Under the pieces are notes generated by a model, which saw nothing but the letters and a program-made list of their open reading frames with translations, ran no database searches and had not been told where the DNA came from. From Harmothoe impar (taxonomy: Eukaryota; Annelida; Polychaeta; Phyllodocida; Polynoidae), in contig OX381714.1 of the NCBI GenBank assembly GCA_947462335.1, positions 53,799,800 through 53,863,799 on the forward strand: 64,000 nt of DNA, in the 5' to 3' direction. Position numbers and translations under genes: made by a program. Positions 30,720 to 41,755 of this stretch are shown piece after piece; position 1 is the first letter of the stretch, and the number at the start of each line of letters is the position of its first letter.

Positions 30720-30939
30720 TAACCCTCTAAGGGCCGCATAGTGCTTTAATATGCTGTGCTCTTGGTCGACATGACTAGACCAGCTATAGTCTACTCGCCA
30801 GGGCTGCATTGATGCATCATGCGTGAGTATCAACCCCATAGGGTCTGCATAATTAGTGAATGCAGCAGACTTACCAGGGCTGCATTGATGCATTATGAAG
30901 ATCAGCACATTAAAGCACTACGCGGCCCTTAAAGAGTTA
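30720..30939 (+). mobile_element. DH-MITE copy, hairpins shortened
   Basis: TA-ACCCTCTAAGGGCC and GGCCCTTAAAGAGT-TA are well kept. Both hairpins have lost part of the left arm (AGTCTACTCGCC and CAGACTTACC cores). The centre GTGAGTATCAACCCC is the plus form. Confidence 0.8.
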
Positions 30940-31789
30940 GTAATTTTGTTGCCTCCTGATGAAATTAGAGAGACCGGCCATGGTGGTGGTGGTCACCCCA
31001 GCCCCCCTCCCGTCCTCCCCTCCCCTCCTGATGGGCAGGCCGGGGTTAGGCCCGGGCCGTCACGACAAGTCCTTTCTCTGCCTATTAGGCCTTAATTACA
31101 ATGCCGTGTGGCGTGGCGGGACCTAGTGGTCGCCGCGCATCCGACGCACAATACGGGGCCGCTCGAGAAAATTGGGGAAGAAAGGCCCAATGGACGGGAG
31201 TCCCCCTCGCCGACTAAAATCGTATGAATTTTGCATGGGGCGACAATGTGGTTGTTCCAGGGACGGTTTTTGTGTGCCGCCAGTGGTGGGGCCTATAGTC
31301 TGTATTGTGGATGGGTGTAGCCCCACGCCCACAGTTCACATTGTATAGTGGTTGGGTATATAGGGTAGGCCACAGCTTAAAATGTGGCATGGGGAAGAGT
31401 TAATGCTTTTTGCCACAATGCCTATGAGAGAATAAAATATATGCACCATGGGCCCAATATGGAGTGGGCGAAGTGAATTTAATTGTTTTATTTTAACTTG
31501 ATTTTCTATAATTTATCTTGATTTTCCACTGCAAACAAGTTAAACATTTTATCAATTGTATAGATCCACATTGAGTTTTATTTTGCACCTGTAGGGTGAA
31601 ATCCGGGGGTGAAATCTATTAGAAAGCCATGGGTGGGTTTTGTGTGCTGTAGCTGCAATACGATATACAACGCAATATATGCCCACCATGCTTCCTCATT
31701 TTGCTAACAATATCCCCAAAGTGTCCATGTCCTTGTCTGTCTCTCGGGTTTCACTCCTCCCTGTGCTTTCTCTCTGTGGGGCCCCTTAG
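30940..31789. other. Unassigned stretch with a GC-rich patch
   Basis: No gene is recognised. From about 31000 to 31250 the sequence is CpG-rich and contains CGGGACCTAGTGGTCG (31117-31132), a CTCF-like motif. Beyond 31400 it is AT-rich and featureless. Confidence 0.4.
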
Positions 31790-32041
31790 TAACCATTTAA
31801 GGTCGGAATAATGCATCATGGTAGCATTTGTGGTATAATGATGCAGCAATGCAGCGCTGGCGAGTTACTCGCCAGCACTGCCTTAGTGCATCATGCCGAC
31901 TCTTTTGGAGTGTATCAACCCCAGGGGGTTGGTTTAATGCATGGATGCAGCCCTGGCGAGTTACTCATCAGGGCTGCATTCATGCATTGTGTCGGCAAAT
32001 GGCTTAGCAATTTCAAACACTATGCTGCCGTTAAATGTTTA
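31790..32041 (+). mobile_element. DH-MITE copy, full length
   Basis: Left end TA-ACCATTTAAGG, right end decayed (CCGTTAAATGTTTA). Both hairpin cores, TGGCGAGTTACTCGCCA and TGGCGAGTTACTCATCA, are almost perfect. The centre TGGAGTGTATCAACCCC is the plus form. Confidence 0.85.
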
Positions 32042-32292
32042 TAAAACAGAGATATCGGAATTCAGCCCCACCAGTAACGAGTTGGGTGTAGGACTGTAAC
32101 TATAGTCACATTACCCAACCACAAAGACAGCTACCCCCGCCTCATGTGGTGGCCATGGGCTATACTTCAGAGCCTACAATAACGGGAAATAATGACATAA
32201 TAATATAGCAAATAAAAATGCGACCAGAGTTTGCCCCCGCGTGCACGGACCACCTGGGTGGTGTATGTAGGCTGTAAGATGAGTGCGGTTAG
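32042..32292. other. Unassigned stretch
   Basis: Nothing recognised between two DH-MITEs. Confidence 0.4.
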
Positions 32293-32590
32293 TAACCCTT
32301 TAAGGGCCGCGTGTTGCACTGTAAAACGTTGGTTGCCCTTTTTGTAGGTGTACAGTGGATTCTACTGTATGTGTACAGTTCATTGTAGGTAAACAGTATA
32401 ATCTACTGTAAATCCATTCTACTGTAGATTCTACTGTGTACCTGCACTAACTATTCACAGTGTGCTTTAATGCAGCATGTCGTTTGTCACCACGACGCAT
32501 AAATACAGCCTTGGTGAGTCATTGGTCAGAGCTGCATTGATGCATCATGCAGACCCTATGGGGTTCTTGCACTCCTAGAAGGCGGTACAG
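32293..32590 (-). mobile_element. DH-MITE copy split by a CACTG-family insertion and truncated
   Basis: TA-ACCCTTTAAGGGCC is intact. The outer arm is interrupted by the element at 32317-32462 and resumes with CTTTAATGCAGCATG. One hairpin and the centre (GGGTTCTTGCACTCC, minus form) follow, and the second half is missing. Confidence 0.8.
32317..32462 (+). mobile_element. CACTG-family MITE nested in a DH-MITE
   Basis: It begins CACTGTAAAACGTTGG and ends ACTATTCACAGTG with TG on both sides (32315-32316, 32463-32464). The interior carries inverted words ACAGTAGATTCTACTGT. It defines a subfamily with the copies at 51472 and 56653. Confidence 0.9.
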
Positions 32591-33743
32591 TAGTGGAAAT
32601 ACATAAGGCATATCGCAGGTATCCAACCCCCAGCTGGCAAACCAAGGTCACAGCCAATTATTTTGGAGACTGCAACAATGTCCATATCCTGAGCAAGTTT
32701 TGCCACATTTAAACGTCCAATTCCTAGCAGATATTCCAAGTGAATCTCTATATGTAGGTGTCATTTATATTCCTCAACTCACCCTTTCTAGCCATGCATG
32801 TAAGGTAAAGCACAATTGTGTGGAACGTAAAAGGGGTGGGAAAGGGGTTGTGTGTTTTCTGGGAGAGGTATCGAAGCAAACGATGCATTCTCACCTGGCC
32901 GTAAGGCCTACCTATATACCTGGGGGGGGGGGGGGGGGGGGGTATGGGAATAAGAGTACGGTCCACTGACTACAGGTGCAAGACATGTGAGCCTAGACGC
33001 GGGGAGAAAAATCAGTTAAGTTAAAGTCGAAAATAAATAAACGACTTCCAAAGATCAATCTACAACTGCAGTACCATGACCACGCTGCCCCGAGCGGTAT
33101 CATAATTAATCATAATGTTTCTGGTGGGTTTCTTATTATTATTCTGTGTAAATGAGAGGGTGGCAAAAAATCAGACACAAATCATATGACATTTACTAAT
33201 TTCAAACATAAATCATCAATTGCATCTATTTTGCCTTTTTGAACAAATATCTCCCCCCAAGCTATTTAAATCTACTAAATAACAATGCAAATGGCCTCCA
33301 TATTAAGATACCCCAGCAACTGAAGTGCAGTTTTTATACCCTTTTATGAATGCACTGAACCTACTCAAAGCAAAGTACCCCTGGTCATGGCCCATGTATA
33401 GGGGTAGTGTAACTCACCCGACAGTTTCTTTTGTGAATTTTAGCTAAATATTTAATGTCACCACCATAGAGCTCCACCATCCACTTTTCAAGTAACATAC
33501 AAATACACGGAGGCTGAGTCTATACCACTTGGTCCCCAGCCCCTCAGCCCACCACCCCCTTACCTGCACATGAATACCTTGTGACAACCCCCCCCCCCCC
33601 TACTGCGGGGGCAGGGGGCCACGCACCCCCAGACCCCCGGGGCTAAAGGCTAAATAATGAGGGCTGTCTAACTCTGCTTCTCGTTACGTCCCTCGCCTAC
33701 CCCGGGGTATCTGCAGTTATTAGTGCATATTAAAACATATGAT
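32591..33743. other. Unassigned stretch
   Basis: No gene is recognised. A long G run lies at 32921-32942 and a C run at 33588-33601. The intermediate sequence is AT-rich. Confidence 0.4.
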
Positions 33744-33996
33744 TAACTATTTAAGGGTCGCATAGTGCTTTAATGTGCCCTTTGTCGCTGTGATGCATGA
33801 ATACAGCCCTGGTGAGTAACTCTTCAGTCCTGCATTCAAGCATCATGCCGACCATATGGGGTAGATTCATTCCTGTAGGATCGGCATGATGCTTGATTGC
33901 AGCATTGTTAAGTTACTCACTGGGGCTGCATTCATGCATGACCATGACAACAAATGTCATATCACTTTAAAGTAATATGCCGCATTTAAAGGACTA
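33744..33996 (-). mobile_element. DH-MITE copy, full length
   Basis: TA-ACTATTTAAGGGTC and GCATTTAAAGGAC-TA are the ends. Both hairpins are visible (GGTGAGTAACTCTTC and TTAAGTTACTCACT cores). The centre GGGTAGATTCATTCC is a changed minus form. Confidence 0.8.
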
Positions 33997-34805
33997 AGCA
34001 GTCGGTGGGAAGGGAGGGTTGGGTGGGTCTAACCAGGTATCGCTTACCGTTTCTATTGTAGTTGTCCAGTACTTGTGAAACCCCTTCTCCTTCTACCGTT
34101 ATGTTGGACATCCTAAATGTCCGCCTCCCCATCCCCATCCCTTTTCTTTTTTTTTATACAAAATTGTCGTCTACCACGACTGATAGACCAGAAATGTCAC
34201 ATTATATAGGGTCATATTGGGATCTTCTATATTGGCAGCCATTGTGTCCCCCTTTAGCTGCCATATTGTATATACCATGTATATATCAGTATATTGATCA
34301 ACTTTATCTTGTATAAAAGGTGATGCAAAGATGTTGCAATCAACTAGCATTATTGACCGGCACCATGTCCCATGGGTCCGGTCAATATGTATGAGAGTGA
34401 ACACTTCGTAAGGTTTCAGTGAAGAATCGCGCATAGACCCTTTAGCACTGAGGCCGTGAACCGTAGACTAAGACCCTCGGACAGCGTTAGGAGAATCAGA
34501 ACCCTGTCCCTGAACCAATGGTGCGCAACCTAGACCCTGATGGCCTTACTCCAAGGCCTCAGCTTGAAAATTTGTTGAATAATTTCCAATAAACACATAG
34601 CCCTAGATACTGATTTAACCCCTTGCATATTTATGTATCATTGGAATGATGGACAAGGCAAGTCTAGTGGCATTTGAAAACTCACTGGAGCCCGCCCAAG
34701 GTTATCACACCTCCCATAGAAGCTCCCCAGTACCACCGCGGTGGCTTAATCTGTACATTGCGGCCCTTAAAGGGAAGTGGCAACATGTTTGTGACACCTG
34801 GATAA
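33997..34805. other. Unassigned stretch
   Basis: No gene recognised. An isolated DH-MITE end, GCGGCCCTTAAAGGG, lies at about 34758-34774 without the rest of an element. Confidence 0.4.
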
Positions 34806-34901
34806 TAACCCTTTAAGGCCTTCTATATACACCCATCCCCAACACACTGTACACCTTGTAATACGAATATAGTAATGGGTAATGTTGGCCTCAAAGGGTT
34901 A
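34806..34901. mobile_element. Miniature DH-MITE-like element without hairpins
   Basis: TA-ACCCTTTAAGGCC and GGCCTCAAAGGGT-TA match DH-MITE ends, but only about 70 bases of unrelated, partly palindromic sequence lie between them. Either it is an internal deletion filled with other DNA or a minimal form of the same family. It shows that the ends can occur without the hairpins. Confidence 0.6.
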
Positions 34902-35351
34902 ACTATATGGTGAATGTCGTCTGCTATTTCCTATGCCGCTCTCTGCTACTTACCAGGCCACCACAAGCCTCACACATACCGCTTTTGTCATTAGAAAGTC
35001 GAATGAATTATCTTATTCGAGTACAGTACGTTATTTCTCATTTCTGACAGCAGAATCGTAATCGCCAGAAGAAGCTACCCTAATTTCATATATTGGAAGT
35101 CATATATAATCGAATTCCAGGTGGTGGCTGTAGGTGAGCAGGTGGCTGTGGGAAAGCAAGTGGCTGGGGGCGAGCAGGTGGCTGTGGGCGTCAGCGCCCG
35201 GCAGCGCGTAACCGCTGTTTTACGTCTCGGCTGAAAAAGCGAGTCGATCGGAGCGTCAGCAGCGACACCATCTTCGTTGCAGCTTCGTTTCTGGTTCGAC
35301 GTGTCGGGTTGGCCGGGGGGGGGGGGGGGGGGGGCAGCGTGAGCTGCAGAT
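34902..35351. other. Stretch before the satellite, CpG-bearing
   Basis: The 35110-35190 part repeats AGGTGGCTGTGGG-like units. A CpG-rich segment follows (35180-35300) with CGATCGGAGCGTCAGCAGCG, similar to the junction repeats at 35459 and 36764. A G run lies at 35317-35334. No gene is recognised. Confidence 0.45.
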
Positions 35352-35430
35352 GATTTTGCCTCCAAAACCGATTTTGCCCCCAAAATCGATTTTGAGCCCC
35401 GATACGATTTTGATCCAAAAACGATTTTGA
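35352..35430 (+). repeat. 18-bp tandem repeat
   Basis: GATTTTGCCCCCAAAATC-like units are repeated four to five times with changes. It lies just before the 16-bp satellite and uses a different unit. Confidence 0.75.
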
Positions 35431-35522
35431 AGTTCTCCTACCCCTCCGAAAATCGGGGCGATCGGAGCGTAAACAGCGAAGATATTCGCGATTTTCGTTT
35501 TGTCGGATTATTGGTACCTAAG

Positions 35523-37557
35523 TGTTCTCCGTTTCTCCCGTTCTCCGTTTATCCCTTTCTCCGTTTATCCCGTTCTCCGTTTATCCCGTTCTCCGTTTAT
35601 CCCGTTCTCCCGTTCTCCCTTTCTCCCGTTCTCCCTTTGTCCTGTTTTCCCTTTCTCCGTTTATCCCTTTCTCCGTTTATCCCGTTCTCCGTTTATCCCG
35701 TTCTCCGTTTATCCCATTTCTCCGTTTATCCTGTTCTCCGTTTATCCCGTTCTCCCTTTCCCCGTTTATCCCGTTATCCTTTTATCGTTTATCCCGTTAT
35801 CCGTTTGTCTTTTATTCCGTTTGTCGTTTATAGTGTTCACCGTTTATCCCGTTCTCCGTTTATCGCGTTCGTCGTTGATGGCGTTCTCTGTTCATCCCGT
35901 TCTCCGTTCATCCCCTTCTCCCTTTGTCCCGTTCTCTCTTAATCCATTCATCCCCTTCTCCGCTTTCCGTTTCTCACATTCTCCTTTTATCCCGTTCTCC
36001 CTTTCTCCGTTTATCCCGTTCTCCGTTTATCCCGTTCTCCGTTTATCCCATTTCTCCGTTTATCCCATTTTCCGTTTATCCCATTCACCGTTTATAGCGT
36101 TCACCATTTATCCCGTTCACCCCGTTCTCCGTTTATCCAGTTCTCCGTTTATCCCGTTCACCGTTTATAGCGTTCACCGTTTATCCCGTTCACCGTTTAT
36201 CCCGTTCTCCGTTTATCCCGTTCTCCGTTTATCCCGTTCTCCCGTTCTCCCTTTCTCCCGTTCTCCCTTTGTCCTGTTTTCCCTTTCTCCGTTTATCCCT
36301 TTCTCCGTTTATCCCGTTCTCCGTTTATCCCGTTCTCCGTTTATCCCATTTCTCCGTTTATCCCATTTTCCGTTTATCCCATTCACCGTTTATAGCGTTC
36401 ACCATTTATCCCGTTCACCCCGTTCTCCGTTTATCCAGTTCTCCGTTTATCCCGTTCACCGTTTATAGCGTTCACCGTTTATCCCGTTCACCGTTTATCC
36501 CGTTCTCCGTTTATCCCGTTCTCCGTTTATCCCGTTCTCCCGTTCTCCCTTTCTCCCGTTCTCCCTTTGTCCTGTTTTCCCTTTCTCCGTTTATCCCTTT
36601 CTCCGTTTATCCCGTTCTCCGTTTATCCCGTTCTCCGTTTATCACATTCGCCTTTTATCCAATTGGTCGTTTATAGCGTTCGCCGTTTATAGCGTTCTCT
36701 GTTTATCCCTTTCTCCATTTGTCCCCTTCTCCGTTCATCCCCTTCTCCGTCCGAATATCGGGGCGATCGGAGCGTAAACAGCGAAGATATTCGTGATTTT
36801 CGTTTTGTCGGATTATATTGGTACCTAAGTGTTCTCCGTTTATCCCGTTCTCCGTTTCTCCGTTTATCCCGTTCTCTGTTTATCCCGTTCTCTGTTTATC
36901 CTGTTCTCCGTTTATCCCGTTCTCCGTTTATCCCGTTCTCCGTTTATCCCGTTCTCCCTTTCCCCGTTTATCCCGTTATCCTTTTATCGTTTATCCCGTT
37001 ATCCGTTTGTCTTTTATTCCGTTTGTCGTTTATAGTGTTCACCGTTTATCCCGTTCTCCGTTTATCCTGTTCTCCGTTCATCGCGTTCGTCGTTGATGGC
37101 GTTCTCTGTTTATCCCTTTCTCCATTTATCCCGTTCTCTGTTCATCCCGTTCTCCGTTCATCCCCTTCTCCCTTTGTCCCGTTCTCTCTTAATCCATTCA
37201 TCCCCTTCTCCGCTTTCCGTTTGTCCCGTTCTCCTTTTATCCCGTTCTCCCTTTCTCCGTTTATCCCTTTCTCCGTTTATCCCGTTCTCCGTTTATTCCA
37301 TTCTCCGTTTATCCCATTCACCGTTTATAGCGTTCACCGTTTATAGCATTCACCATTTATCCCGTTCACCCCGTTCTCCGTTTATCCAGTTCTCCTTTTA
37401 TCCCGTTCACCGTTTATAGCGTTCACCGTTTATCCCGTTCACCGTTTATCCCGTTCTCCGTTTATCCCGTTCTCCGTTTATCCCGTTCTCCCGTTCTCCG
37501 TTCATCCCCTTCTCCCTTTGTCCCGTTCTCTCTTAATCCATTCATCCCCTTCTCCGC
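35523..37557 (+). repeat. 16-bp pyrimidine-rich satellite with higher-order structure
   Basis: The basic unit is close to CCCGTTCTCCGTTTAT, repeated over about 2 kb with variants. Because 16 is not a multiple of three, every forward frame cycles through the same 16 codons (PVLRLSRSPFIPFSVY), so open frames of up to 322 codons arise with no gene behind them. A block recurs at 298-bp spacing (CCTGTTTTCCC at 36273 and 36571), and a unique junction with TCGGAGCGTAAACAGCGAAG recurs 1305 bp apart (35454 and 36759). These point to segmental duplication within the array. Confidence 0.95.
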
Positions 37558-37954
37558 TACTTTAACTACACACTGATGCATTAATGCATCATGACTCCTG
37601 TACACTAATAAAAAGCCGGTCACCACACCTATGGTGTGCAAATCCTAGATCTAAACCATTGCATCCTAGTTATATTTTCTAAATCATTGTCGCAGCCCCT
37701 ACTCACCCTATCAGGTAAAATGTAGTGATTATGAGATGGAGTTTAATATTGGGGACAATCCCTTTTACCGTTTTTACCCCCCCCCCCCTTGTCAACCCCT
37801 GTATCCCTGTACCCCCCCCCCCCCCACACACACACATGAACCCAACACCCGCCATGCCTCTCTATTTACGTCGTCAAATTGCCCCTGTACACCAAAATTA
37901 CTCACTTTCTGCAGCAGACGACATATCAAGTTATCATTACTCTCACCGTCACAG
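37558..37954. other. Unassigned stretch with C-run and CA tracts
   Basis: A DH-MITE scrap (GATGCATTAATGCATCATGAC) lies at 37575-37595. C runs with CA repeats lie at 37776-37836. No gene is recognised. Confidence 0.4.
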
Positions 37955-38052
37955 GCGTCACAGCCACTGCGCACGCGCGGCGGCAACTGTATGCAAATGA
38001 GGCAGTCCCGCGCAGACGCGTGGCGGAAATTGACGTCGTTTTGCTGCAGCAG
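37955..38052 (+). promoter_or_regulatory. Candidate promoter and first exon (NRF1, octamer, CRE sites)
   Basis: TGCGCACGCGCG at 37968-37979 is NRF1-like, ATGCAAAT at 37991-37998 is a perfect POU octamer, TGGCGGAAATT near 38021 resembles E2F, and TGACGTCG at 38031-38038 is CRE-like. CAG-GTAACC at 38050-38058 is a good splice donor. A plus-strand first exon ending at 38052 is plausible; the downstream exons are not found. Confidence 0.4.
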
Positions 38053-39141
38053 GTAACCAGCTAACTGTAATTACTGAAATGGACATATTTTTCCGCTGGT
38101 TAAGTTGAAAGGCGGGAATAATGAGGAGCAGACGATAATTGACTAAATACCCGCCACTTTTACCTCTGGCAAAACAAGAGGGGCACCGCCCCCTGACTGA
38201 CGAGTTATATATTATACAGGCACTGGCATCAGAGCAGACTACGTTCTAGCCTTCAAATTGCATTTTTTTCTTTTTCTTTACTATTTTTTTTTTAAATGGA
38301 ACTGCGAATTCTCTCTTTTGGACAGCCTTTCCCCCATTTCTAAAATTCTCAAATACTTCTCCGGGTTTGGGAGAAATGGCAGGTGGGAGAGATTAAATGT
38401 GACATATACATTGTACACGTATGCAATGCTGTGGGAATGAGACAGAGGTATAGGGGAGAACTGAATATAAAGAGATTAAAAGGGGGAGAAACTGGGAGAC
38501 GGAGACATACACGCCAATCCCAGGAAGGGAACTTGAACTTATTTTACCGGGGTGTAACCATGCTACAACCATTAGGTTCTTTACAATAATTTCATCTAGT
38601 CTGTAAATTTCTGGATTTTTCATAGAGCAGTAATTGTGCATGTTTTGACATACAGTATCACTCCCCTAAATATTAAACCCATGATGGAATAGCCCCCTGG
38701 AAGAAAATCATAACAGAGTTCACAGTCCCACTCCATGGAGGCTTAAAAAGGACCCATATCACTCCAATTTGTGACCACACCTCCGGGTATGTTTGGAACT
38801 GAGTCGCCCCCCTGGGATGCCAATACAAAGGTAGAGAGGCAAAATTGAGACAGGAAGACAGATGCATGTCACATGCAGAGGCAGACAGATGCAGAGCCAG
38901 ACAGAGGGACAGAGGCAGACAGAGGGACAGACCTGGAGAGGCACATGGGCATGTACCTCCACCATACGTTATAGCTGCCAGGTGATATCTCTATGTGTCT
39001 AGTCAGCGATAAGGGGACTATGGGAGGAGGGGAGGTGTTGAGTCTATCTACATGATTTATAATGTCTCTGTATCTGTATCACACACTAGTACAAAGAGCA
39101 GGGCAGCCGCAGGAGCCGATTCGATGAATGCACACCATCGT
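38053..39141. other. Unassigned stretch
   Basis: No gene recognised. A degenerate CAGACAGAGG repeat lies at 38880-38935. It could be intron if the preceding patch is a true first exon. Confidence 0.4.
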
Positions 39142-39342
39142 TAACCCTTTATAGTGTTTTAATGTGCACTGCCCTTTGGCGTTATGATACAAGAAGGCAA
39201 AATCATATTGCATTCAAGCACCATGCCTACGCTATGTTTGATACACCCCCAGAGGGGTCTACTCACCAGGGCTGCATCCATGCATCATGACAACAACACA
39301 GGCCAAAACGCATTAAAGCAACATACCATCATTAAATGGTTA
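39142..39342 (-). mobile_element. DH-MITE copy, internally deleted
   Basis: TA-ACCCTTTATAGTG and CATTAAATGGT-TA bound it. The hairpins are reduced (first GGCAAAATCATATTGC, second AGTCTACTCACCAGG). The centre TTTGATACACCCCC gives minus orientation. Confidence 0.7.
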
Positions 39343-39592
39343 ACTTAAAGGGTGAGAAAATAATTAAAATGTCCAAGAGTTACCCCCCAGCTCTCTTTCA
39401 ACCCCCCCCCCCCCCCACCCAACCACCCGCACTTTCCAGCCTCAATACACCAGGTCTATATCTAGATAACCTTCTGTATATAACTGATCAATCTCCCCCT
39501 TCTTAAAGCTTCAAAATAAAACATCATGAGATCTATCAGGAGTAATGGCTCTGCCACGCCGGGTCGGGGCGTTGGCATGACAGGAAAGAGAT
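39343..39592. other. Unassigned stretch
   Basis: A C run lies at 39401-39417. Nothing else is recognised. Confidence 0.4.
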
Positions 39593-39841
39593 TAACCCTT
39601 TAAGGCCCGCAGAGTGAGTTAATGTGCTATGCCCTTTGTCGTCATGATGCATGAATGCAGCCATGGCGAGTCTTCTCGCCAGAGCTGCATTCATACATCA
39701 TGCCGACCCTATGGTGTTGATACACTCCCAGAGGGTCGTCATGATGCATTCATGCATCCCTTGAGAGTATACTCACTATGAATGCATCATGACAGCAAAG
39801 GGCATATCAGATTTGAGCACTGTGTTTCCTTTAAAGGGTTA
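39593..39841 (-). mobile_element. DH-MITE copy, good example of the family
   Basis: TA-ACCCTTTAAGGCCC and CTTTAAAGGGT-TA are intact. The first hairpin (39643-39702) folds on CATGATGCATGAATGCAG arms with CATGGCGAGTCTTCTCGCC at its core. The centre GTGTTGATACACTCCC is the clear minus form. The second hairpin is shortened. Confidence 0.9.
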
Positions 39842-40639
39842 GAGTTTGCACGGGCAGGCATTTGAGGTTTTTATCTCAATCTTGATTGATTCATGGCAGG
39901 GGGTGGGGGGGGGGGGGGGTCCTGCTCGTGGGGAGGACATCAGCGGTTTTGTTTTTAAGTGACTCACTTTACCACTGACGATAATAATCACGTAATTTCT
40001 AGGGTTGCCTATCAGCGACATCCAGGGATTTATTAAGGTGGGGCTCGGGGGACAAAGGGTTAATAACCCATTAGGGGTGTATGTAGCATAGGGAGCTTAA
40101 CCCTTTAGGGTGGTGTACGTGGCAGCACTGGTCAATCAGAATGTTGAAATCAATCAAAATTCCAAGTCAATATAAAAATGGCATTTTACTCTCAGTGTGC
40201 TCATTTTCTCGAGGGGTAAGGAAACACATCATGCATTAGATTTGATCATAAACAGTTGAAAGAAAGATGTCAGATAAAGATTCAAATATTTTTTTAACCA
40301 TTTAGCGACCAGTTGACACATTATCGTTGCACCAGCATGAATCATATGGAAATACTCAAAAGTTGGAAATAAATATATTTCTAAACGCTTGGGCTTTGCA
40401 TCACTATATCAGACTACATATTATAAGCATGTCATGGATCAGACCCAGAAGAGCATACATGTGGGATACCTGTATCGAGTTATGGATGACCGAGGCTGGG
40501 CGGTTTGGTGGGCCATGGGGGGGGGGAGGTAAGAGAGCTGGTGCCTTGTCCAGGGTAGTGATCCCACATTGCTCCCTGCGTGCCATGCAGACATTTGTAA
40601 TGCTCTTGTTTGCGAATCGGACACACTCTTGTCGCGCAA
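39842..40639. other. Unassigned stretch with loose DH-MITE ends
   Basis: Isolated ends (AAAGGGTTAATAACCC near 40056 and TTAACCCTTTAGGG near 40097) occur without hairpins. G runs lie at 39899-39919. No gene is recognised. Confidence 0.4.
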
Positions 40640-40723
40640 AGCACGTGCAAAATGCCAGCGTCCACGTCAAGACACGCGCTGACGTCACGTCACGCGGCCA
40701 TTTCTACGTCTCGGCACTTTTAC
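40640..40723 (+). promoter_or_regulatory. Candidate promoter and first exon (E-box, CRE, YY1-like)
   Basis: GCACGTGC at 40641-40648 is an E-box, TGACGTCA at 40680-40687 is a perfect CRE followed by a second half-site, and CGGCCATTT at 40695-40703 resembles the YY1 element often found just downstream of a start site. TAC-GTAAGA puts a strong splice donor at 40724-40729. A 179-codon open frame (40327-40866) overlaps but runs through the donor and is not recognised. Confidence 0.4.
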
Positions 40724-40866
40724 GTAAGACCCTAACCCCTACTCATTCCTACCAGTCCCGCCCTGCTGTAATAACAGGCCGAGGCACAGCGGGAGTAAGA
40801 CCCAACCACTCTCCCCACTCTCCAGGTTTGGTTTACCCTCTGTCCCAGCATCTCTGCCCCAAATAA
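40724..40866. other. Unassigned stretch, possible intron start
   Basis: Nothing recognised. Confidence 0.35.
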
Positions 40867-41000
40867 GTTTAACACGTCGAGGGTGTACATTAATGAATTA
40901 TGTAGCTTTCGCCATGGTGCATGAAACCATGTTGACACTTTGGGAGTGTATCAACCCCATGAGGTCGGGACATGATGCATACATGTAAATAGAGCCCTAT
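40867..41000 (+). mobile_element. Partial DH-MITE
   Basis: The centre GGGAGTGTATCAACCCC and a right-hand GGACATGATGCATACATG remain; the left part is reduced to TTTAACACGTCGAGGGTG and the right end is missing. Confidence 0.6.
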
Positions 41001-41688
41001 GACTATATCTTAGTATAGTAGGCCTGTGATCCTACAACATAAGTACAGATTACATAAGGACACAGTGCTTCATTTCCCTATGCGTATTGTACATGTAGTA
41101 AACCAGGCACATCCCCGCATGTACAGCCATCTTAATTGTTATCAAAAAGGTTGGGGCAGAGACAGAGGCGACACACTAACACCCACTAAACATTAGTATT
41201 CACCAGGAAAACAGTGAAGCTCAACATGATAAGGCGATGGGGGAGGGGGGAGGAGGGGGGGGGGGTAAAAATGGAGAGAGTAAATGTCACAAGTAAAAAG
41301 TGATGAGAATTAAGTCATCAGCCTAATGTCTCTAGCCACCAACCGGCACCACACCACCACGCGATTTACTCAAATGGAATTAAATGGGATTTTCTCCACC
41401 CGAACCCCTCATTTTCCCCCCATTTTTTATTTAGTTTTTATCAGCCCACCTTAAAGACTAAGATTTAATGGACTGGGACAGGCACGTGTACCGTTATGGT
41501 TGCTCGTGGATGTGCGTTGTAATTGTAGAGCGTCTGGGGGCATTGGTTTTATTGCTTTGCAAGATGTTCAATGTTTTCGTGACTTGTATTTTCTCGTCCA
41601 TTTATGTTTCCAAGAAAATTACATGGTGTATTTCTTAAACCGTTTCATCTGTATACTTTTCCCATGCATGCACTCTACCCATTTGTTG
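41001..41688. other. Unassigned stretch
   Basis: A G-rich tract lies at 41239-41266. The 91-codon frame at 41500-41775 runs into a DH-MITE hairpin and is not recognised. Confidence 0.4.
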
Positions 41689-41755
41689 GTATTATATGTG
41701 AATGTAGTCCTGGCGAGTAACGCGCCAGTGCTGCATTCAAGCATCATGTGCCCAG
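41689..41755. mobile_element. Single DH-MITE hairpin
   Basis: One hairpin only: GTGAATGTAGTCCTGGCGAG, a short loop, then GCGCCAGTGCTGCATTCAAG. No ends are attached. Confidence 0.7.

Noticed and set aside
35427..37419. Long plus-strand frames (up to 322 codons) with a VYPVLRLSRSPFIPFS repeat
   Set aside because: All three forward frames give the same peptide because the unit is 16 bp, so openness is a property of the satellite, not a gene.
40327..40866. 179-codon open frame as a gene
   Set aside because: It overlaps several frames on the other strand, crosses a likely splice donor and shows no family features.
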